The position numbers and the translations under genes were made by a program. 64,000 nt of DNA from Sporosarcina luteola. Lineage in GTDB: Bacteria; Bacillota; Bacilli; Bacillales_A; Planococcaceae. Where the stretch lies: positions 310,001 through 374,000 of the forward strand of contig NZ_JAMBOK010000001.1 in assembly GCF_023715585.1 (NCBI RefSeq), read 5' to 3'. Every line of letters begins with the position of its first letter. Within the stretch, counting starts at the first letter, position 1. Shown piece after piece: positions 26,130-36,281 of the stretch. The notes under the pieces were generated by a model. It worked only from the letters and a program-made list of their open reading frames with translations. It ran no database searches and was not told where the DNA came from.

Positions 26130-27389
26130 ATGGAAACCGTTATAGCTTTTATTATCATATTTGGTTCTCTTGTCTTTTTTCATGAATTAGGGCACTTCCT
26201 TTTTGCGAAAAGAGCCGGCATCATGGTACGTGAATTTGCAATTGGTTTTGGTCCGAAAATCCTTGCCATCCGGAAAAAGGAGACTCTTTATACGATCCGT
26301 ATTCTTCCGCTTGGCGGGTATGTAAGAATGGCTGGAGAGGATTTCGACACGATCGAATTACAACCCGGATACCGTGTCGGTGTCATCCTGAATAGTGATG
26401 ATAAAATTGAAAAGATCTATTTGAATCGTGATGTCTCTAATCCGAATGTGTTGTTTTTGGAAACGGAATCTGCCGATTTAAGTAAAGAACTTTTCATCGA
26501 AGGATATGACGAAGATGGAAATCTTGTGAAGTATGGGATTTCTCGGGACGCTGTCATCTATGAGAAAGGGCAGGAGACACTCATTGCGCCTTATGACCGC
26601 CAATTCGATTCGAAGTCGTTGGGAAGCAGGGCGATGGCTATTTTTGCCGGTCCTCTATTCAACTTCATCCTCGCGTTTTTTATCTTCTTGGCAATTGGTC
26701 TGCTTAATGGAATTCCGACAAACGAGCCTATTATTAAAGAAGTTATCACTGATAGTCCTGCTTATGCTGCAGGAATGGAAGCTGGAGACTTCGTTAAGGA
26801 AGTGGACGGAAAACCGATTGGAAGTTGGCAGGAATTCACTGCAACGATACAGGAAAATCCCGGAAACAAACTTCGATTGAAGGTAGAAAGAGCTGGAGAA
26901 ATGGTGACATTGGCAGTCGTTCCAGAGAAAGTGGTCAAAGATAGAGATGAATTCGGTCAAATCGGTGTCATGTATGAAAGTCCAGTTGAAAAGAATGCGC
27001 TAAAAGCATTCGCCTTCGGGGCGGAGCAGACATATGGCTGGATGAAGAAGATTTTTGAACTTCTCGGTATGCTCGTCACTGGCAAATTCACAATTGACGC
27101 ACTAAGCGGACCTGTCGGTATTTACAAAGCGACAGAAGAGGTCGCTCAATGGGGGATGTACTCCCTGATGAACTGGGCAGCCGTGTTAAGCATAAACCTC
27201 GGAATCATGAATCTATTGCCACTACCTGCACTGGACGGCGGAAGATTGCTCTTCTTCCTATTTGAAGGTGTCCGCGGGAAACCAATCGACAAACAGAAAG
27301 AGGGCATGGTCCATTTTGTCGGCATCATGTTACTGATGGTTCTTATGCTTGTCGTCACCTGGAATGACATACAAAGATTCTTTTTTTAA
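26130..27389 (+). CDS. rseP: Site-2 intramembrane zinc metalloprotease RseP/RasP
   Basis: The protein has 419 residues. The HExxH zinc motif is at residues 18-22 (FFHELGHFLFAKRAG) in the first membrane helix. A PDZ domain lies near residues 195-270 (DSPAYAAGMEAGDFVKEVDG), and the second metal-ligand motif is NLLPLPALDGGRLLFFL near the C-terminus. RasP cleaves anti-sigma factors, FtsL and signal peptide remnants in the membrane. AAGGTGG precedes ATG 26130. An insert between the first helix and the PDZ (about 70-170) is usual for Bacilli. Confidence 0.95.
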   Translation: METVIAFIIIFGSLVFFHELGHFLFAKRAGIMVREFAIGFGPKILAIRKKETLYTIRILPLGGYVRMAGEDFDTIELQPGYRVGVILNSDDKIEKIYLNRDVSNPNVLFLETESADLSKELFIEGYDEDGNLVKYGISRDAVIYEKGQETLIAPYDRQFDSKSLGSRAMAIFAGPLFNFILAFFIFLAIGLLNGIPTNEPIIKEVITDSPAYAAGMEAGDFVKEVDGKPIGSWQEFTATIQENPGNKLRLKVERAGEMVTLAVVPEKVVKDRDEFGQIGVMYESPVEKNALKAFAFGAEQTYGWMKKIFELLGMLVTGKFTIDALSGPVGIYKATEEVAQWGMYSLMNWAAVLSINLGIMNLLPLPALDGGRLLFFLFEGVRGKPIDKQKEGMVHFVGIMLLMVLMLVVTWNDIQRFFF

Positions 27390-27427
27390 TACAATAGCCC
27401 ACTACAGAAATTCGAGGTGAAATCTTC

Positions 27428-29128
27428 ATGAAACAATCACGGACATTCATCCCGACTATGCGTGAAATACCGACGGATGCTGATGTGATTTCCCATCAGC
27501 TACTGCTCCGCGCCGGATATATTCGTCAACATATGAGTGGTGTGTATTCCTTTCTTCCGCTCGCGAAAAAAGTGATTCGGAAGATTGAGAACATCATACG
27601 GGAAGAGATGGAAGCAATTGATGCCGTTGAACTATACATGCCGACATTGCAGCCGTCCGAGCTTTGGGAAGAGTCAGGGCGGTGGTCTTCGTACGGCGCT
27701 GAATTGTTCAGGCTAAAGGATAGACATGATCGTCAATTGGCTTTAGGCCCAACTCATGAAGAAGTGGTTACATCACTCATTCGGGATGAAGTGAAATCCT
27801 ATAAGAAACTGCCGCTCACTGTCTTTCAGATTCAGACGAAGTTCAGGGATGAAAAACGACCGCGCTTCGGTCTGCTTCGCGGCAGGGAATTTATCATGAA
27901 GGATGCTTATTCATTCCATTCAACAAAAGAAAGTCTAGAAGAGAAGTACAATGAAATGATGCAGGCATACTCGAAAATCTTCTTAAGATTAGGTTTGGAT
28001 TTCCGTGCTGTCATTGCTGATGGCGGAACAATCGGCGGGGATGGAACTCACGAGTTCATGGCATTGTCCGATATCGGGGAAGATACGATCGCTTACAGCG
28101 ACGAATCCTCATACGCTGCAAATATCGAAATGGCAGAAGTCCATACCGAATATGTGGAATCCAAAGAAACATTGAAAGAGCTCGTTAAAGTAGAAACACC
28201 AGGTAAGAGGACGATTGCGGAAGTGGCGGAATATTTAAATGTAGATCCTTCTAAAGTGATAAAAACGCTCCTCTTCAAAGTGGATGAAACGCTAATTGTC
28301 ATTCTGTCACGCGGTGATTATGACATTAACGAAATCAAGTTGAAAAATGCTTTACAGGCAAAGGATATCAACCTCGCAACAGAGAGTGAGATCGAAGAAA
28401 TGCTTTCTTGCAAAGCTGGTTCCATCGGCCCTGTCAAATTACCTCTCGATTTGAAAGTGTATGCGGATTTTGCAGTCGAAAAGGTCGTTAATGGTGTTTG
28501 TGGAGCAAATGAAGATGGATACCACTTGATGAATGTTAATCCAGAGCGTGATTTTGCAATCGAGCGCTATTTGGATCTGCGATACATCAGAGAAGGGGAT
28601 CCTTCGCCGGATGGAAACGGAACAATCCGATTTGCCAAAGGAATTGAACTGGGCCATATCTTTAAATTGGGCACCGCTTATAGCGATCCGATGAAAGCGA
28701 CGTACCTCGATGAAAACGGCAAGGCCCAACCTTATCTCATGGGGTGCTATGGCATTGGCGTTTCAAGGATTTTGGCGGCCGTCGCTGAGCAGCATAATGA
28801 TGCGAATGGGCTAAAATGGCCGAAGCATATTTCCCCGTATGATATTCACCTAGTAACGATCAACATGAACGATGAAGCACAAGTAAAACTGTCGGAGGAG
28901 CTTTATCATCTGCTTACATCATACCGATACGACATTTTACATGATGACCGTGACGTGCGGCCGGGTGTAAAATTCACAGATGCAGACCTTATCGGATTAC
29001 CGGTGCGTCTGACAATCGGCAAGAAAGCGCAGGATGGGATCATTGAAGTAAAATTCAGGGGAACAGGTGAAACTGTCGAGTGGCAAAAAGAAGAAGTTAC
29101 TGAAAAGCTGCAAGCCTTTTTTAGTTAA
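27428..29128 (+). CDS. proS: Prolyl-tRNA synthetase (bacterial type with editing insertion)
   Basis: The protein has 566 residues. Class II motifs 1-3 are visible ([58 protein letters not shown]). A YbaK-like editing insertion lies between motifs 2 and 3 (about residues 240-380), and there is a C-terminal anticodon-binding domain. It charges tRNA-Pro and hydrolyses Ala-tRNA-Pro. Only 38 bases separate it from rseP, leaving no room for a T-box leader. Confidence 0.97.
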   Translation: MKQSRTFIPTMREIPTDADVISHQLLLRAGYIRQHMSGVYSFLPLAKKVIRKIENIIREEMEAIDAVELYMPTLQPSELWEESGRWSSYGAELFRLKDRHDRQLALGPTHEEVVTSLIRDEVKSYKKLPLTVFQIQTKFRDEKRPRFGLLRGREFIMKDAYSFHSTKESLEEKYNEMMQAYSKIFLRLGLDFRAVIADGGTIGGDGTHEFMALSDIGEDTIAYSDESSYAANIEMAEVHTEYVESKETLKELVKVETPGKRTIAEVAEYLNVDPSKVIKTLLFKVDETLIVILSRGDYDINEIKLKNALQAKDINLATESEIEEMLSCKAGSIGPVKLPLDLKVYADFAVEKVVNGVCGANEDGYHLMNVNPERDFAIERYLDLRYIREGDPSPDGNGTIRFAKGIELGHIFKLGTAYSDPMKATYLDENGKAQPYLMGCYGIGVSRILAAVAEQHNDANGLKWPKHISPYDIHLVTINMNDEAQVKLSEELYHLLTSYRYDILHDDRDVRPGVKFTDADLIGLPVRLTIGKKAQDGIIEVKFRGTGETVEWQKEEVTEKLQAFFS

Positions 29129-29136
29129 AAATAAAT

Positions 29137-29178
29137 GGAAGGGAGGGGAGGCCGGATTCCGGTACTTCCCTTCTTTTC
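29137..29178 (+). terminator. Terminator-like hairpin between proS and polC
   Basis: GAAGGGA (29138-29144) pairs with TCCCTTC (29167-29173), and an inner CCGG-ATT-CCGG helix can stack within it; TTTTC follows. The T-run is short, so it may attenuate rather than stop transcription into polC. Confidence 0.6.
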
Positions 29179-29202
29179 ACTGTACGAAGCGGGGGGTTAC
29201 AT

Positions 29203-32200
29203 ATGGATGCAAAGATGAAGTTGCTGACATTGCTGCAGCAAATTGGAATGGCAGATGATCAAATGATCGTACATTTCGAGCAAGGAACGTTGGAACGGGT
29301 AGATATTCATCGTAAATCGAGAATGTGGCAATTTAATGTTGAGCTTGAAAAAACACTGCCCGTCAAAGTCTTTCAGTTATTCCAACAGAGGATGATAGAA
29401 GCCTTTACATCCATCGCTGCGGTGCGGATTCAAATATCAGTGCGAACAACAGAAGGAGATCCGGAACTGATCATCGGCTATTGGCCTTTTGTCTTGCAGG
29501 AAATGACGGATATGTCGCCTCCGATCCGCGAGAGGCTTGCCGGGCAAAAACCTGTACTCGTCGGCGGGAAAATGACATTGACTTGCATGAATGATTTTGA
29601 ACAACAAACATTGAAAAATAAATACGGCCGCATTATTGCAGAGGTTTATGAATCTTTCGGTTTCCCATCGATGGCTATCGAATTTACGATTTCTGAGGAA
29701 GCGGAAAATAATGAAGAGGAAATACTTGCATTCATGGCGCAGAAACAGGCAGAAGAAGAAGCGTATGCCAAGAATGCCTTAGCCAACCTTCAAAAGATGG
29801 AAGCAATGAAGAAGGAGAACGGGGATATCGGCAACAGACCATTCGTGTTAGGAGTCCCGATCAAACCGGATGAACCGATCATCGGTATCCAGTCGATACA
29901 AGATGAAGAAAGACGCCTTACAATCGAAGGCTACGTTTTCGATGCGGAAGTAAGGGAATTGAGAAGCGGCCGGTCATTGCTCACAATAAAAGTTACGGAT
30001 TACACAGATTCCATTCTCGTAAAAATGTTCTCTCGGGATAACGAAGATGCAGAGCTCATGAAAACATTGAAAAAAGGTGCATGGGTACGGGCGAGAGGCA
30101 GCATCCAGAACGATACATTCGTACGGGATCTCATCATGATGGCACAGGACATCATGGAAGTCACTCCTGTAATCAGAAAAGACAGTGCGCCTGAGGACCG
30201 TAAACGAATTGAATTGCATGCCCATACGACAATGAGTCAAATGGATGCAGTAACATCGGCATCGGCATTGGTCGCTCAGGCCGCGAAATGGGGGCATCCT
30301 GCAGTTGCAATCACCGACCATGCAAATGTCCAATCGTTTCCTGAAGCTTATTCTGCGGGCAAGAAACACGGCATAAAAGTGTTGTTCGGGTTAGAAGCGA
30401 ACTTGGTAGATGATGGCGTGCCAATCGTCTTTGACGAGCAGCATCGGGAACTCGAAAACGATACATTTGTCGTATTTGACGTAGAAACGACAGGTCTGTC
30501 TGCGGTGTACGACACAATCATCGAGTTGGCTGCAGTAAAAGTCGTAAATGGTGAGCTTAAGGAAACCTTTGAAAGGTTCGCGAATCCTCATCATCCCTTA
30601 TCTTCAACAACGATTGAACTTACTGGCATAACAGATGACATGGTGAAAGACGCTCCTGAAGTATCGGAAGTCATAAGGGACTTTAAGGATTTCATCGGAG
30701 ATGCAATCCTAGTCGCTCATAACGCATCTTTTGATATGGGCTTCTTTTACGAAGCGAGCAAAAAGGCAGGTCTTCATGACAAGAACTATCCTGTCATTGA
30801 TACACTTGAATTGGCACGTTTTCTCTATCCGGAAATGCGGAATCATAGATTGAACACCTTGGCGAAGAAATTCGATATTGAATTGACGCAGCATCACCGC
30901 GCAATTTACGATACCGAAGCGACAGCCTATCTGTTCATCCGTCTTATGAAAGAGGCGGCAACGGAAAAAGGAATCGAATACTTGGATGACTTCAATAAAC
31001 ATATAGGGGAAGGGGATGCCTACAAACGTTCGAGGCCATCCCACTGCACTTTGCTTGCAATGGATGACGAAGGCTTAAAGAATCTATTCAAACTCGTCTC
31101 TATATCCCATATGAACTACTTTTACAGAGTACCGCGCATTCCTCGTTCTTTATTGATGAAATACCGCAAGGGGCTTCTTGTCGGTTCAGGCTGCGACAAA
31201 GGTGAAGTCTTCGAGGGCCTGATGCAAAAATCGATGGAAGAAGTTGAAGAAATTGCAGGCTTCTATGACTACCTGGAACTGCAACCGAAACCTGCCTATT
31301 CTCACTTGATTGAATTGGAATTGGTCAGGGACGAATGGAATCTTGAAGATATAATGCGCAAGATGATCAAGCTTGGAAAAAAAGTGGGGCTTCCTGTATG
31401 TGCTACGGGGAATGTCCACTATATCGACGAGACGGACGCGACGTATCGTCAAGTTCTAGTCAGATCCCAAGGCGGAGCAAATCCGATGAACCGTCATTCA
31501 TTGCCTGAAGTCCATTTCCGGACGACTGATGAAATGCTTGAGCACTTCTCGTTTTTGGGCAAGGAAGTCGCCGAAGAAATTGTCATTGATAATCCGCAGG
31601 CAGTGGCCGACCGTATCGGAGATGTGAAAGTGATCAAAGATGATTTGTATACACCGACAATCGTCGGTGCGGACGATGAGGTTCGGGAATTGACCTATTC
31701 GATGGCACGCCATATATACGGTGAGCAATTGCCTGAAATAATCGAAGCGCGGATCGAGAAAGAATTAAAGTCGATCATCGACAATGGCTTCGCGGTCATT
31801 TATCTCATCTCGCATAAGCTCGTCAAGAAATCATTGGATGATGGATATCTTGTCGGATCCCGTGGGTCGGTCGGCTCCTCCCTCGTTGCAACGATGATGG
31901 AAATCACGGAAGTGAATCCGATGCCTCCGCATTACGTTTGCCCATCTTGCAAGCTCTCTGAGTTCTTCGATGATGGTTCGGTCGGATCCGGATTCGACTT
32001 GCCGGACAAAGCGTGCCCGTCGTGCGGTACGATGTTCAAAAAAGATGGACAGGACATCCCGTTTGAAACATTCCTTGGTTTTAATGGAGATAAAGTTCCA
32101 GACATCGATTTGAATTTCAGCGGAGAATACCAGGCACATGCACATAATTATACAAAAGAGCTTTTCGGAGAAGACTATGTATATCGTGCCGGAACAATCG

Positions 32201-33519
32201 GAACTGTTGCCGAAAAGACGGCATACGGCTATGTCCGTGGGTATATGAACGACAATAATCTTCATTTGCGCGGGGCGGAAATTGACCGGCTCGTGCAAGG
32301 CTGTACAGGCGTTAAACGGAATACAGGTCAGCATCCGGGCGGAATCATCGTCGTCCCGGATAATATGGAGATCTTCGACTTCACACCGATCCAGTTCCCG
32401 GCAGACGATGCCGGATCAAGTTGGCGAACGACGCATTTCGACTTCCATTCAATCGATAATAACCTTTTGAAGCTGGACATCCTCGGACATGATGATCCGA
32501 CGATGATCAAAATGCTTGAAGACCTTTCAGGAATCGATCCAAAAACAATTCCACCTGATGATGAAGGAGTCATGGCGCTGTTCAGCGGGACCTCGTCATT
32601 AGGGGTCACGGAAGAGCAGATCGATTGCAAAACGGGGACACTAGGTGTACCGGAATTCGGTACGCGCTTCGTTAGGCAAATGCTCGAGGAGACAAAACCG
32701 TCCACGTTTTCGGAGCTGATCCAAATTTCCGGGCTTTCCCATGGAACCGACGTGTGGCTTGGCAATGCCCAAGAGCTGATTCAAAATAAGATCTGCCAAT
32801 TGTCCGATGTGATCGGCTGCCGTGATGATATTATGGTCTACTTGATTTACCAAGGGCTAGAGCCTGCAATGGCATTCAAGATAATGGAATCAGTGCGGAA
32901 AGGAAAAGGGCTGACCCCTGAATTCGAAGAGGCAATGAAGGCGAACCAAGTTCCCGGCTGGTATATCGATTCCTGTAAAAAGATAAAATACATGTTCCCG
33001 AAGGCGCACGCCGCTGCTTATGTTCTTATGGCGCTTCGTATCGCCTATTTCAAAGTGCATCATCCGATCATGTATTATGCTGCTTATTTCACTGTCCGCG
33101 CGACCGATTACGATCTTGCGACAATGACGAAAGGCAATGCGTCCATAAGGGCGAAAATCAAGGAAATCAACGATAAAGGATTAGAAGCATCGCCTAAAGA
33201 AAAGAACTTGCTTACCGTATTGGAGATTTCATTGGAAATGTGTGAGCGCGGATTTTCATTTGCTAAACCGGACCTGTATAAATCCGATGCCACAGAATTT
33301 CTTATCGATGGCAATCAATTGATCCCGCCTTTCGACGCGATTCCATCCCTGGGAACGAACGTTGCCAAAGGGATTGTTGAAGCCCGCAAGGATGGCATCT
33401 TCTTATCGAAGGAAGATCTGCAGCAACGAGGCAGAGTTTCGAAAACGGTCATTGAATATATGGATTCATTAGGGTGTCTGGAAGGTATGCCTGATACAAA
33501 CCAGCTTTCACTTTTCTGA
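29203..33519 (+). CDS. polC: DNA polymerase III subunit alpha, Gram-positive PolC type
   Basis: The protein has 1438 residues, the normal PolC length. In order: an N-terminal domain, an OB fold (about 235-320), a PHP domain ([20 protein letters not shown] near residue 336), an inserted 3'-5' exonuclease ([15 protein letters not shown] near 422), and the polymerase core. The core has a four-cysteine zinc element ([10 protein letters not shown] ... ACPSCG, about 913-942) and catalytic [11 protein letters not shown] near 966. It is the essential replicative polymerase working with the beta clamp; the C-terminus NQLSLF is the clamp-binding peptide. GCGGGGGG precedes ATG 29203. Confidence 0.98.
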   Translation: MDAKMKLLTLLQQIGMADDQMIVHFEQGTLERVDIHRKSRMWQFNVELEKTLPVKVFQLFQQRMIEAFTSIAAVRIQISVRTTEGDPELIIGYWPFVLQEMTDMSPPIRERLAGQKPVLVGGKMTLTCMNDFEQQTLKNKYGRIIAEVYESFGFPSMAIEFTISEEAENNEEEILAFMAQKQAEEEAYAKNALANLQKMEAMKKENGDIGNRPFVLGVPIKPDEPIIGIQSIQDEERRLTIEGYVFDAEVRELRSGRSLLTIKVTDYTDSILVKMFSRDNEDAELMKTLKKGAWVRARGSIQNDTFVRDLIMMAQDIMEVTPVIRKDSAPEDRKRIELHAHTTMSQMDAVTSASALVAQAAKWGHPAVAITDHANVQSFPEAYSAGKKHGIKVLFGLEANLVDDGVPIVFDEQHRELENDTFVVFDVETTGLSAVYDTIIELAAVKVVNGELKETFERFANPHHPLSSTTIELTGITDDMVKDAPEVSEVIRDFKDFIGDAILVAHNASFDMGFFYEASKKAGLHDKNYPVIDTLELARFLYPEMRNHRLNTLAKKFDIELTQHHRAIYDTEATAYLFIRLMKEAATEKGIEYLDDFNKHIGEGDAYKRSRPSHCTLLAMDDEGLKNLFKLVSISHMNYFYRVPRIPRSLLMKYRKGLLVGSGCDKGEVFEGLMQKSMEEVEEIAGFYDYLELQPKPAYSHLIELELVRDEWNLEDIMRKMIKLGKKVGLPVCATGNVHYIDETDATYRQVLVRSQGGANPMNRHSLPEVHFRTTDEMLEHFSFLGKEVAEEIVIDNPQAVADRIGDVKVIKDDLYTPTIVGADDEVRELTYSMARHIYGEQLPEIIEARIEKELKSIIDNGFAVIYLISHKLVKKSLDDGYLVGSRGSVGSSLVATMMEITEVNPMPPHYVCPSCKLSEFFDDGSVGSGFDLPDKACPSCGTMFKKDGQDIPFETFLGFNGDKVPDIDLNFSGEYQAHAHNYTKELFGEDYVYRAGTIGTVAEKTAYGYVRGYMNDNNLHLRGAEIDRLVQGCTGVKRNTGQHPGGIIVVPDNMEIFDFTPIQFPADDAGSSWRTTHFDFHSIDNNLLKLDILGHDDPTMIKMLEDLSGIDPKTIPPDDEGVMALFSGTSSLGVTEEQIDCKTGTLGVPEFGTRFVRQMLEETKPSTFSELIQISGLSHGTDVWLGNAQELIQNKICQLSDVIGCRDDIMVYLIYQGLEPAMAFKIMESVRKGKGLTPEFEEAMKANQVPGWYIDSCKKIKYMFPKAHAAAYVLMALRIAYFKVHHPIMYYAAYFTVRATDYDLATMTKGNASIRAKIKEINDKGLEASPKEKNLLTVLEISLEMCERGFSFAKPDLYKSDATEFLIDGNQLIPPFDAIPSLGTNVAKGIVEARKDGIFLSKEDLQQRGRVSKTVIEYMDSLGCLEGMPDTNQLSLF

Positions 33520-33577
33520 TACAACTCTCAATTGGCAACGGCAAGCATTTGGCATCGTTTATACTCGTCTAGACTCC

Positions 33578-33737
33578 GGGCGCCAGAGGCTCGGGTCATA
33601 AGTCAAAGCTGCTCTGTGGCAAAAAACGCCACGGCGCATCTTCGCCTTATGCCTGAGGCCGGCAGGAAGCCGGTCATGCAGTCGTTGCCGCAGGACGCGG
33701 CGCACTTAGACTGCGGACCTTTGCTAGGCAGGCGCCC
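33578..33737 (+). repeat. Closed, multi-branched foldable intergenic element before rimP
   Basis: This G+C-rich non-coding stretch fills most of the 373-base polC-rimP gap. The ends GGGCGCC (33578-33584) and GGCGCCC (33731-33737) are perfectly complementary. Inside are an arm pair GGCTCGGGTCATAAG (33588-33602) with CTTATGCCTGAGGCC, a GTGGC/GCCAC hairpin with an A-rich loop, and CCGGC-AGGAA-GCCGG. The whole can fold as one cloverleaf-like unit. It looks like a dispersed repeat of the sort seen in Planococcaceae, but only one copy is in this window. Open frames across it are not protein-like. Confidence 0.6.
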
Positions 33738-33755
33738 TTCGCTTTTGCAGATTGT

Positions 33756-33784
33756 TTGCAATGACACCCAGTAGATGGTACAAT
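33756..33784 (+). promoter_or_regulatory. Sigma-A promoter of the rimP-nusA-infB operon
   Basis: TTGCAA (33756-33761) and TACAAT (33779-33784) lie 17 bases apart, just after the foldable element. The transcript would start near 33791. Confidence 0.75.
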
Positions 33785-33814
33785 TGGAGCAACTTTTGCT
33801 ATATGTCTTGCGAA

Positions 33815-33848
33815 AAAAGAGTGGGATTTCCCGCTCTTTTCTGTTGTT
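33815..33848 (+). terminator. Terminator-like hairpin in the rimP leader
   Basis: AAAAGAGTGGG (33815-33825) pairs with CCCGCTCTTTT (33830-33840, one GU) across an ATTT loop, followed by a T-rich stretch. It lies downstream of the rimP promoter and upstream of the rimP start, so it can attenuate the operon; it would also stop read-through from polC. Confidence 0.7.
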
Positions 33849-33892
33849 TATTCGTATAAGACAAGTTTCAATCAAATTTCGGGAGGGTTATG

Positions 33893-34369
33893 ATGAGTAA
33901 AATTACAGAAGAAGTTGAAAAGCTCGTCAGTCCGATAGTGAATGACCTTACGTTGGAATTAGTTGATGTTGAATTTGTGAAGGAAGGAAGGGACTGGTTT
34001 TTACGGGTTTATATCGATACGCCGGAAGGGAATATCGATATCGAGCAGTGTGCACTCGTCAGCGAAAGGCTTAGCGAAGAACTGGACCGTACTGATCCAA
34101 TCCCCCAGAACTATTTCCTTGAGGTTTCCTCACCCGGCGCCGAACGTCCGCTTAAAAGAGAAGAGGATTTTGTAAAAGCGATTGGGCAATATGTATTCAT
34201 TAAGACGTATGAACCGATCAACGGAATGAAAGAGTTTGAAGGATACTTGCTTTCTTATGGTCCTGATGCTGCAGAAGTTGAAATCCGCATCAAGACACGG
34301 AAGTTGCAAGTCGTAATTGACAAGGAAAAAATTGCATTTGCACGACTAGCAATCGATTTTTCCGCATAA
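33893..34369 (+). CDS. rimP: Ribosome maturation factor RimP
   Basis: The protein has 158 residues, of YlxS/RimP type. It shows [20 protein letters not shown] in the N-terminal domain, [16 protein letters not shown], and [14 protein letters not shown], then the C-terminal SH3-like barrel. It is needed for 30S maturation. Two adjacent ATGs exist (33890, 33893); GGGAGGG at 33881-33887 better fits 33893. It is the first gene of its operon. Confidence 0.95.
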   Translation: MSKITEEVEKLVSPIVNDLTLELVDVEFVKEGRDWFLRVYIDTPEGNIDIEQCALVSERLSEELDRTDPIPQNYFLEVSSPGAERPLKREEDFVKAIGQYVFIKTYEPINGMKEFEGYLLSYGPDAAEVEIRIKTRKLQVVIDKEKIAFARLAIDFSA

Positions 34370-34391
34370 TTGAATATAGGAGTGATTAATT

Positions 34392-35612
34392 ATGAGTAGT
34401 GATCTACTCGATGCATTGACGGCACTTGAAAAGCAGAAAGGCATTTCAAGGGATGTCATTGTGGAAGCAATTGAGGCGGCACTTGTTACCGCATATAAAA
34501 GAAACTTTAACCAGGCGCAAAACGTGCGCGTCGATTTGAATTTGGAAAAAGGGACGATGAAAGTATATTCCCGTAAAGATGTCGTGGAAGAAGTGGAAGA
34601 CGAGAGACTTCAAATCGCACTCGAAGACGCATTAGCCATCAACCCAGCCTACGAACTCGGAGATGTCGTCGAAGAAGAAGTGACGCCGCGTGACTTCGGA
34701 CGCATTGCAGCACAAACTGCCAAGCAAGTTGTTACGCAGCGTGTTCGTGAAGCTGAACGTGGGCTGATTTATGATGAGTATGTGGATCGGGAAGACGACA
34801 TCGTTAATGGGATCGTAGAGCGCCTGGACGCAAGGAATCTATATGTAGGGCTTGGGAAAGTGGAGGCCGTGCTGCCTTCGAGTGAACAGATCACTACAGA
34901 ATCCTACAAACCTCATGACCGCATCAAGGTCTATATTACAAAAGTTGAGCGCACTTCAAGAGGGCCTCAAGTGTTTGTTTCCCGTACGCATCCAGGACTT
35001 CTGCGTCGGCTGTTCGAAATGGAAGTTCCGGAAATCTACGATGGAACAGTTGAAATCAAATCGATTGCCAGGGAAGCGGGTGACCGATCGAAAATTTCAG
35101 TTCATACGAACAATGAGGAAGTCGATCCCGTAGGTTCCTGCGTCGGATCCAGAGGTGCCCGGGTCCAATCCATTTCTAATGAATTGAACGGGGAAAAGGT
35201 CGATATCGTGGAATGGTCCGAGGACCCTGTCATCTTCGTGGCGAATGCATTGAGCCCATCCAAAGTGTTGGACGTGCAAGTGAATGAAGAAGACAGATCC
35301 ACAACAGTTGTAGTGCCGGACTACCAGTTGTCGCTAGCGATTGGGAAACGTGGACAGAATGCCCGTTTGGCCGCCAAATTGACTGGATGGAAAATCGATA
35401 TCAAAAGCGAAACGGATGCCCGTGAACTCGGCATCTATCCGTCTGCCACCGATCAAACGGCCGGAGAACGGCTATTTGAAGAGGATGTATATGCCGTTGC
35501 CGAAAATGGAAATGATGCATATAATGAGGATCCGTATTTAGATAATGAACCGGATGATGAATCCGATCTCGAAACAATCGATTTATATTCGGAAACAGAC
35601 GAAGACAATTGA
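34392..35612 (+). CDS. nusA: Transcription termination/antitermination factor NusA
   Basis: The protein has 406 residues. An N-terminal polymerase-binding domain ([20 protein letters not shown]) is followed by S1 (about 135-200), KH1 and KH2 ([40 protein letters not shown]). The last 50 residues are very acidic and lack a further domain; B. subtilis NusA (371 residues) has a shorter tail. NusA modulates pausing, intrinsic termination and antitermination. GGAGTGATTAATT precedes ATG 34392. Confidence 0.97.
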   Translation: MSSDLLDALTALEKQKGISRDVIVEAIEAALVTAYKRNFNQAQNVRVDLNLEKGTMKVYSRKDVVEEVEDERLQIALEDALAINPAYELGDVVEEEVTPRDFGRIAAQTAKQVVTQRVREAERGLIYDEYVDREDDIVNGIVERLDARNLYVGLGKVEAVLPSSEQITTESYKPHDRIKVYITKVERTSRGPQVFVSRTHPGLLRRLFEMEVPEIYDGTVEIKSIAREAGDRSKISVHTNNEEVDPVGSCVGSRGARVQSISNELNGEKVDIVEWSEDPVIFVANALSPSKVLDVQVNEEDRSTTVVVPDYQLSLAIGKRGQNARLAAKLTGWKIDIKSETDARELGIYPSATDQTAGERLFEEDVYAVAENGNDAYNEDPYLDNEPDDESDLETIDLYSETDEDN

Positions 35613-35631
35613 GTTGAAAGGATGACTGCCC

Positions 35632-35910
35632 ATGACAAGCAAAAAGAAAATACCTTTGCGTAAATGTGCTGCGACAGGAGAGATGTTGCCGAAGAAGGAA
35701 ATGATCCGCATTGTCCGCACTAAAGAAGGTGAAGTTTCGGTTGATCTGACAGGCAAAAAATCAGGACGTGGTACATATGTATCGAAAACTGAAAATGCTG
35801 TTGAAACTGCGAAACGCAATAGATCGATTGAAAGCCAGCTTGGAACATCGGTGCCTGAAGAAGTCTTTGATGATCTTCTGCATGCAATCCGTCGTGAGGC
35901 ATTGAAATGA
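35632..35910 (+). CDS. ylxR: YlxR (RnpM) family RNA-binding protein
   Basis: This 92-residue basic protein has the family motif RKCAATGEMLPKKEMIRIVR and SGRGTYVSK. YlxR-type proteins bind RNA; the B. subtilis protein has been reported to modulate RNase P. It lies between nusA and ylxQ as usual and overlaps ylxQ by 4 bases (ATGA). Confidence 0.94.
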   Translation: MTSKKKIPLRKCAATGEMLPKKEMIRIVRTKEGEVSVDLTGKKSGRGTYVSKTENAVETAKRNRSIESQLGTSVPEEVFDDLLHAIRREALK

Positions 35911-36281
35911 ATCCTACAGCAATCTTTCAATTGTTAGGAATGGCTGCGAGGGCCCGGAAACTGATCACCGGCGAAGAGCTGGTCGTCAAAGAAGTGCGTT
36001 CGGGCAATGCTCGCTTAGTCATCGTTTCTGAAGATGCTTCAAAAAACACACAGAAAAAAGTGAACGATAAATGTAATTTCTACAACGTTGAGAAGCATGT
36101 GTTCGGGAGCCGGGAAGCTCTCGGCCATGCAATCGGAAAAGAGTCGCGGGTCGTACTCGCGTTAACGGATGCCGGCTTCGCCGGAAAATTATCCGGGCTC
36201 CTCAACGAATATAACCGGGGGTGGGCTAATGACGAAGATACGTGTACACGAATACGCGAAACAAGTGAATCGGACGAGTAA
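35907..36281 (+). CDS. ylxQ: L7Ae-family ribosomal-like protein YlxQ
   Basis: The protein has 124 residues. The L7Ae/L30e fold is visible ([57 protein letters not shown]). Members of the family bind kink-turn RNAs. After residue 105 it continues into the infB region for a 53-base overlap, making it about 24 residues longer than the 100-residue B. subtilis YlxQ; the tail looks like read-through of infB DNA in another frame. Confidence 0.92.
   Translation: MNPTAIFQLLGMAARARKLITGEELVVKEVRSGNARLVIVSEDASKNTQKKVNDKCNFYNVEKHVFGSREALGHAIGKESRVVLALTDAGFAGKLSGLLNEYNRGWANDEDTCTRIRETSESDE

Noticed and set aside
27390-27427. T-box leader for proS
   Set aside because: Only 38 bases separate rseP and proS, far too short for a T-box.
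33532-33774. An 80-codon open frame between polC and rimP
   Set aside because: It runs through the foldable element, lacks a ribosome site and has no protein-like composition.
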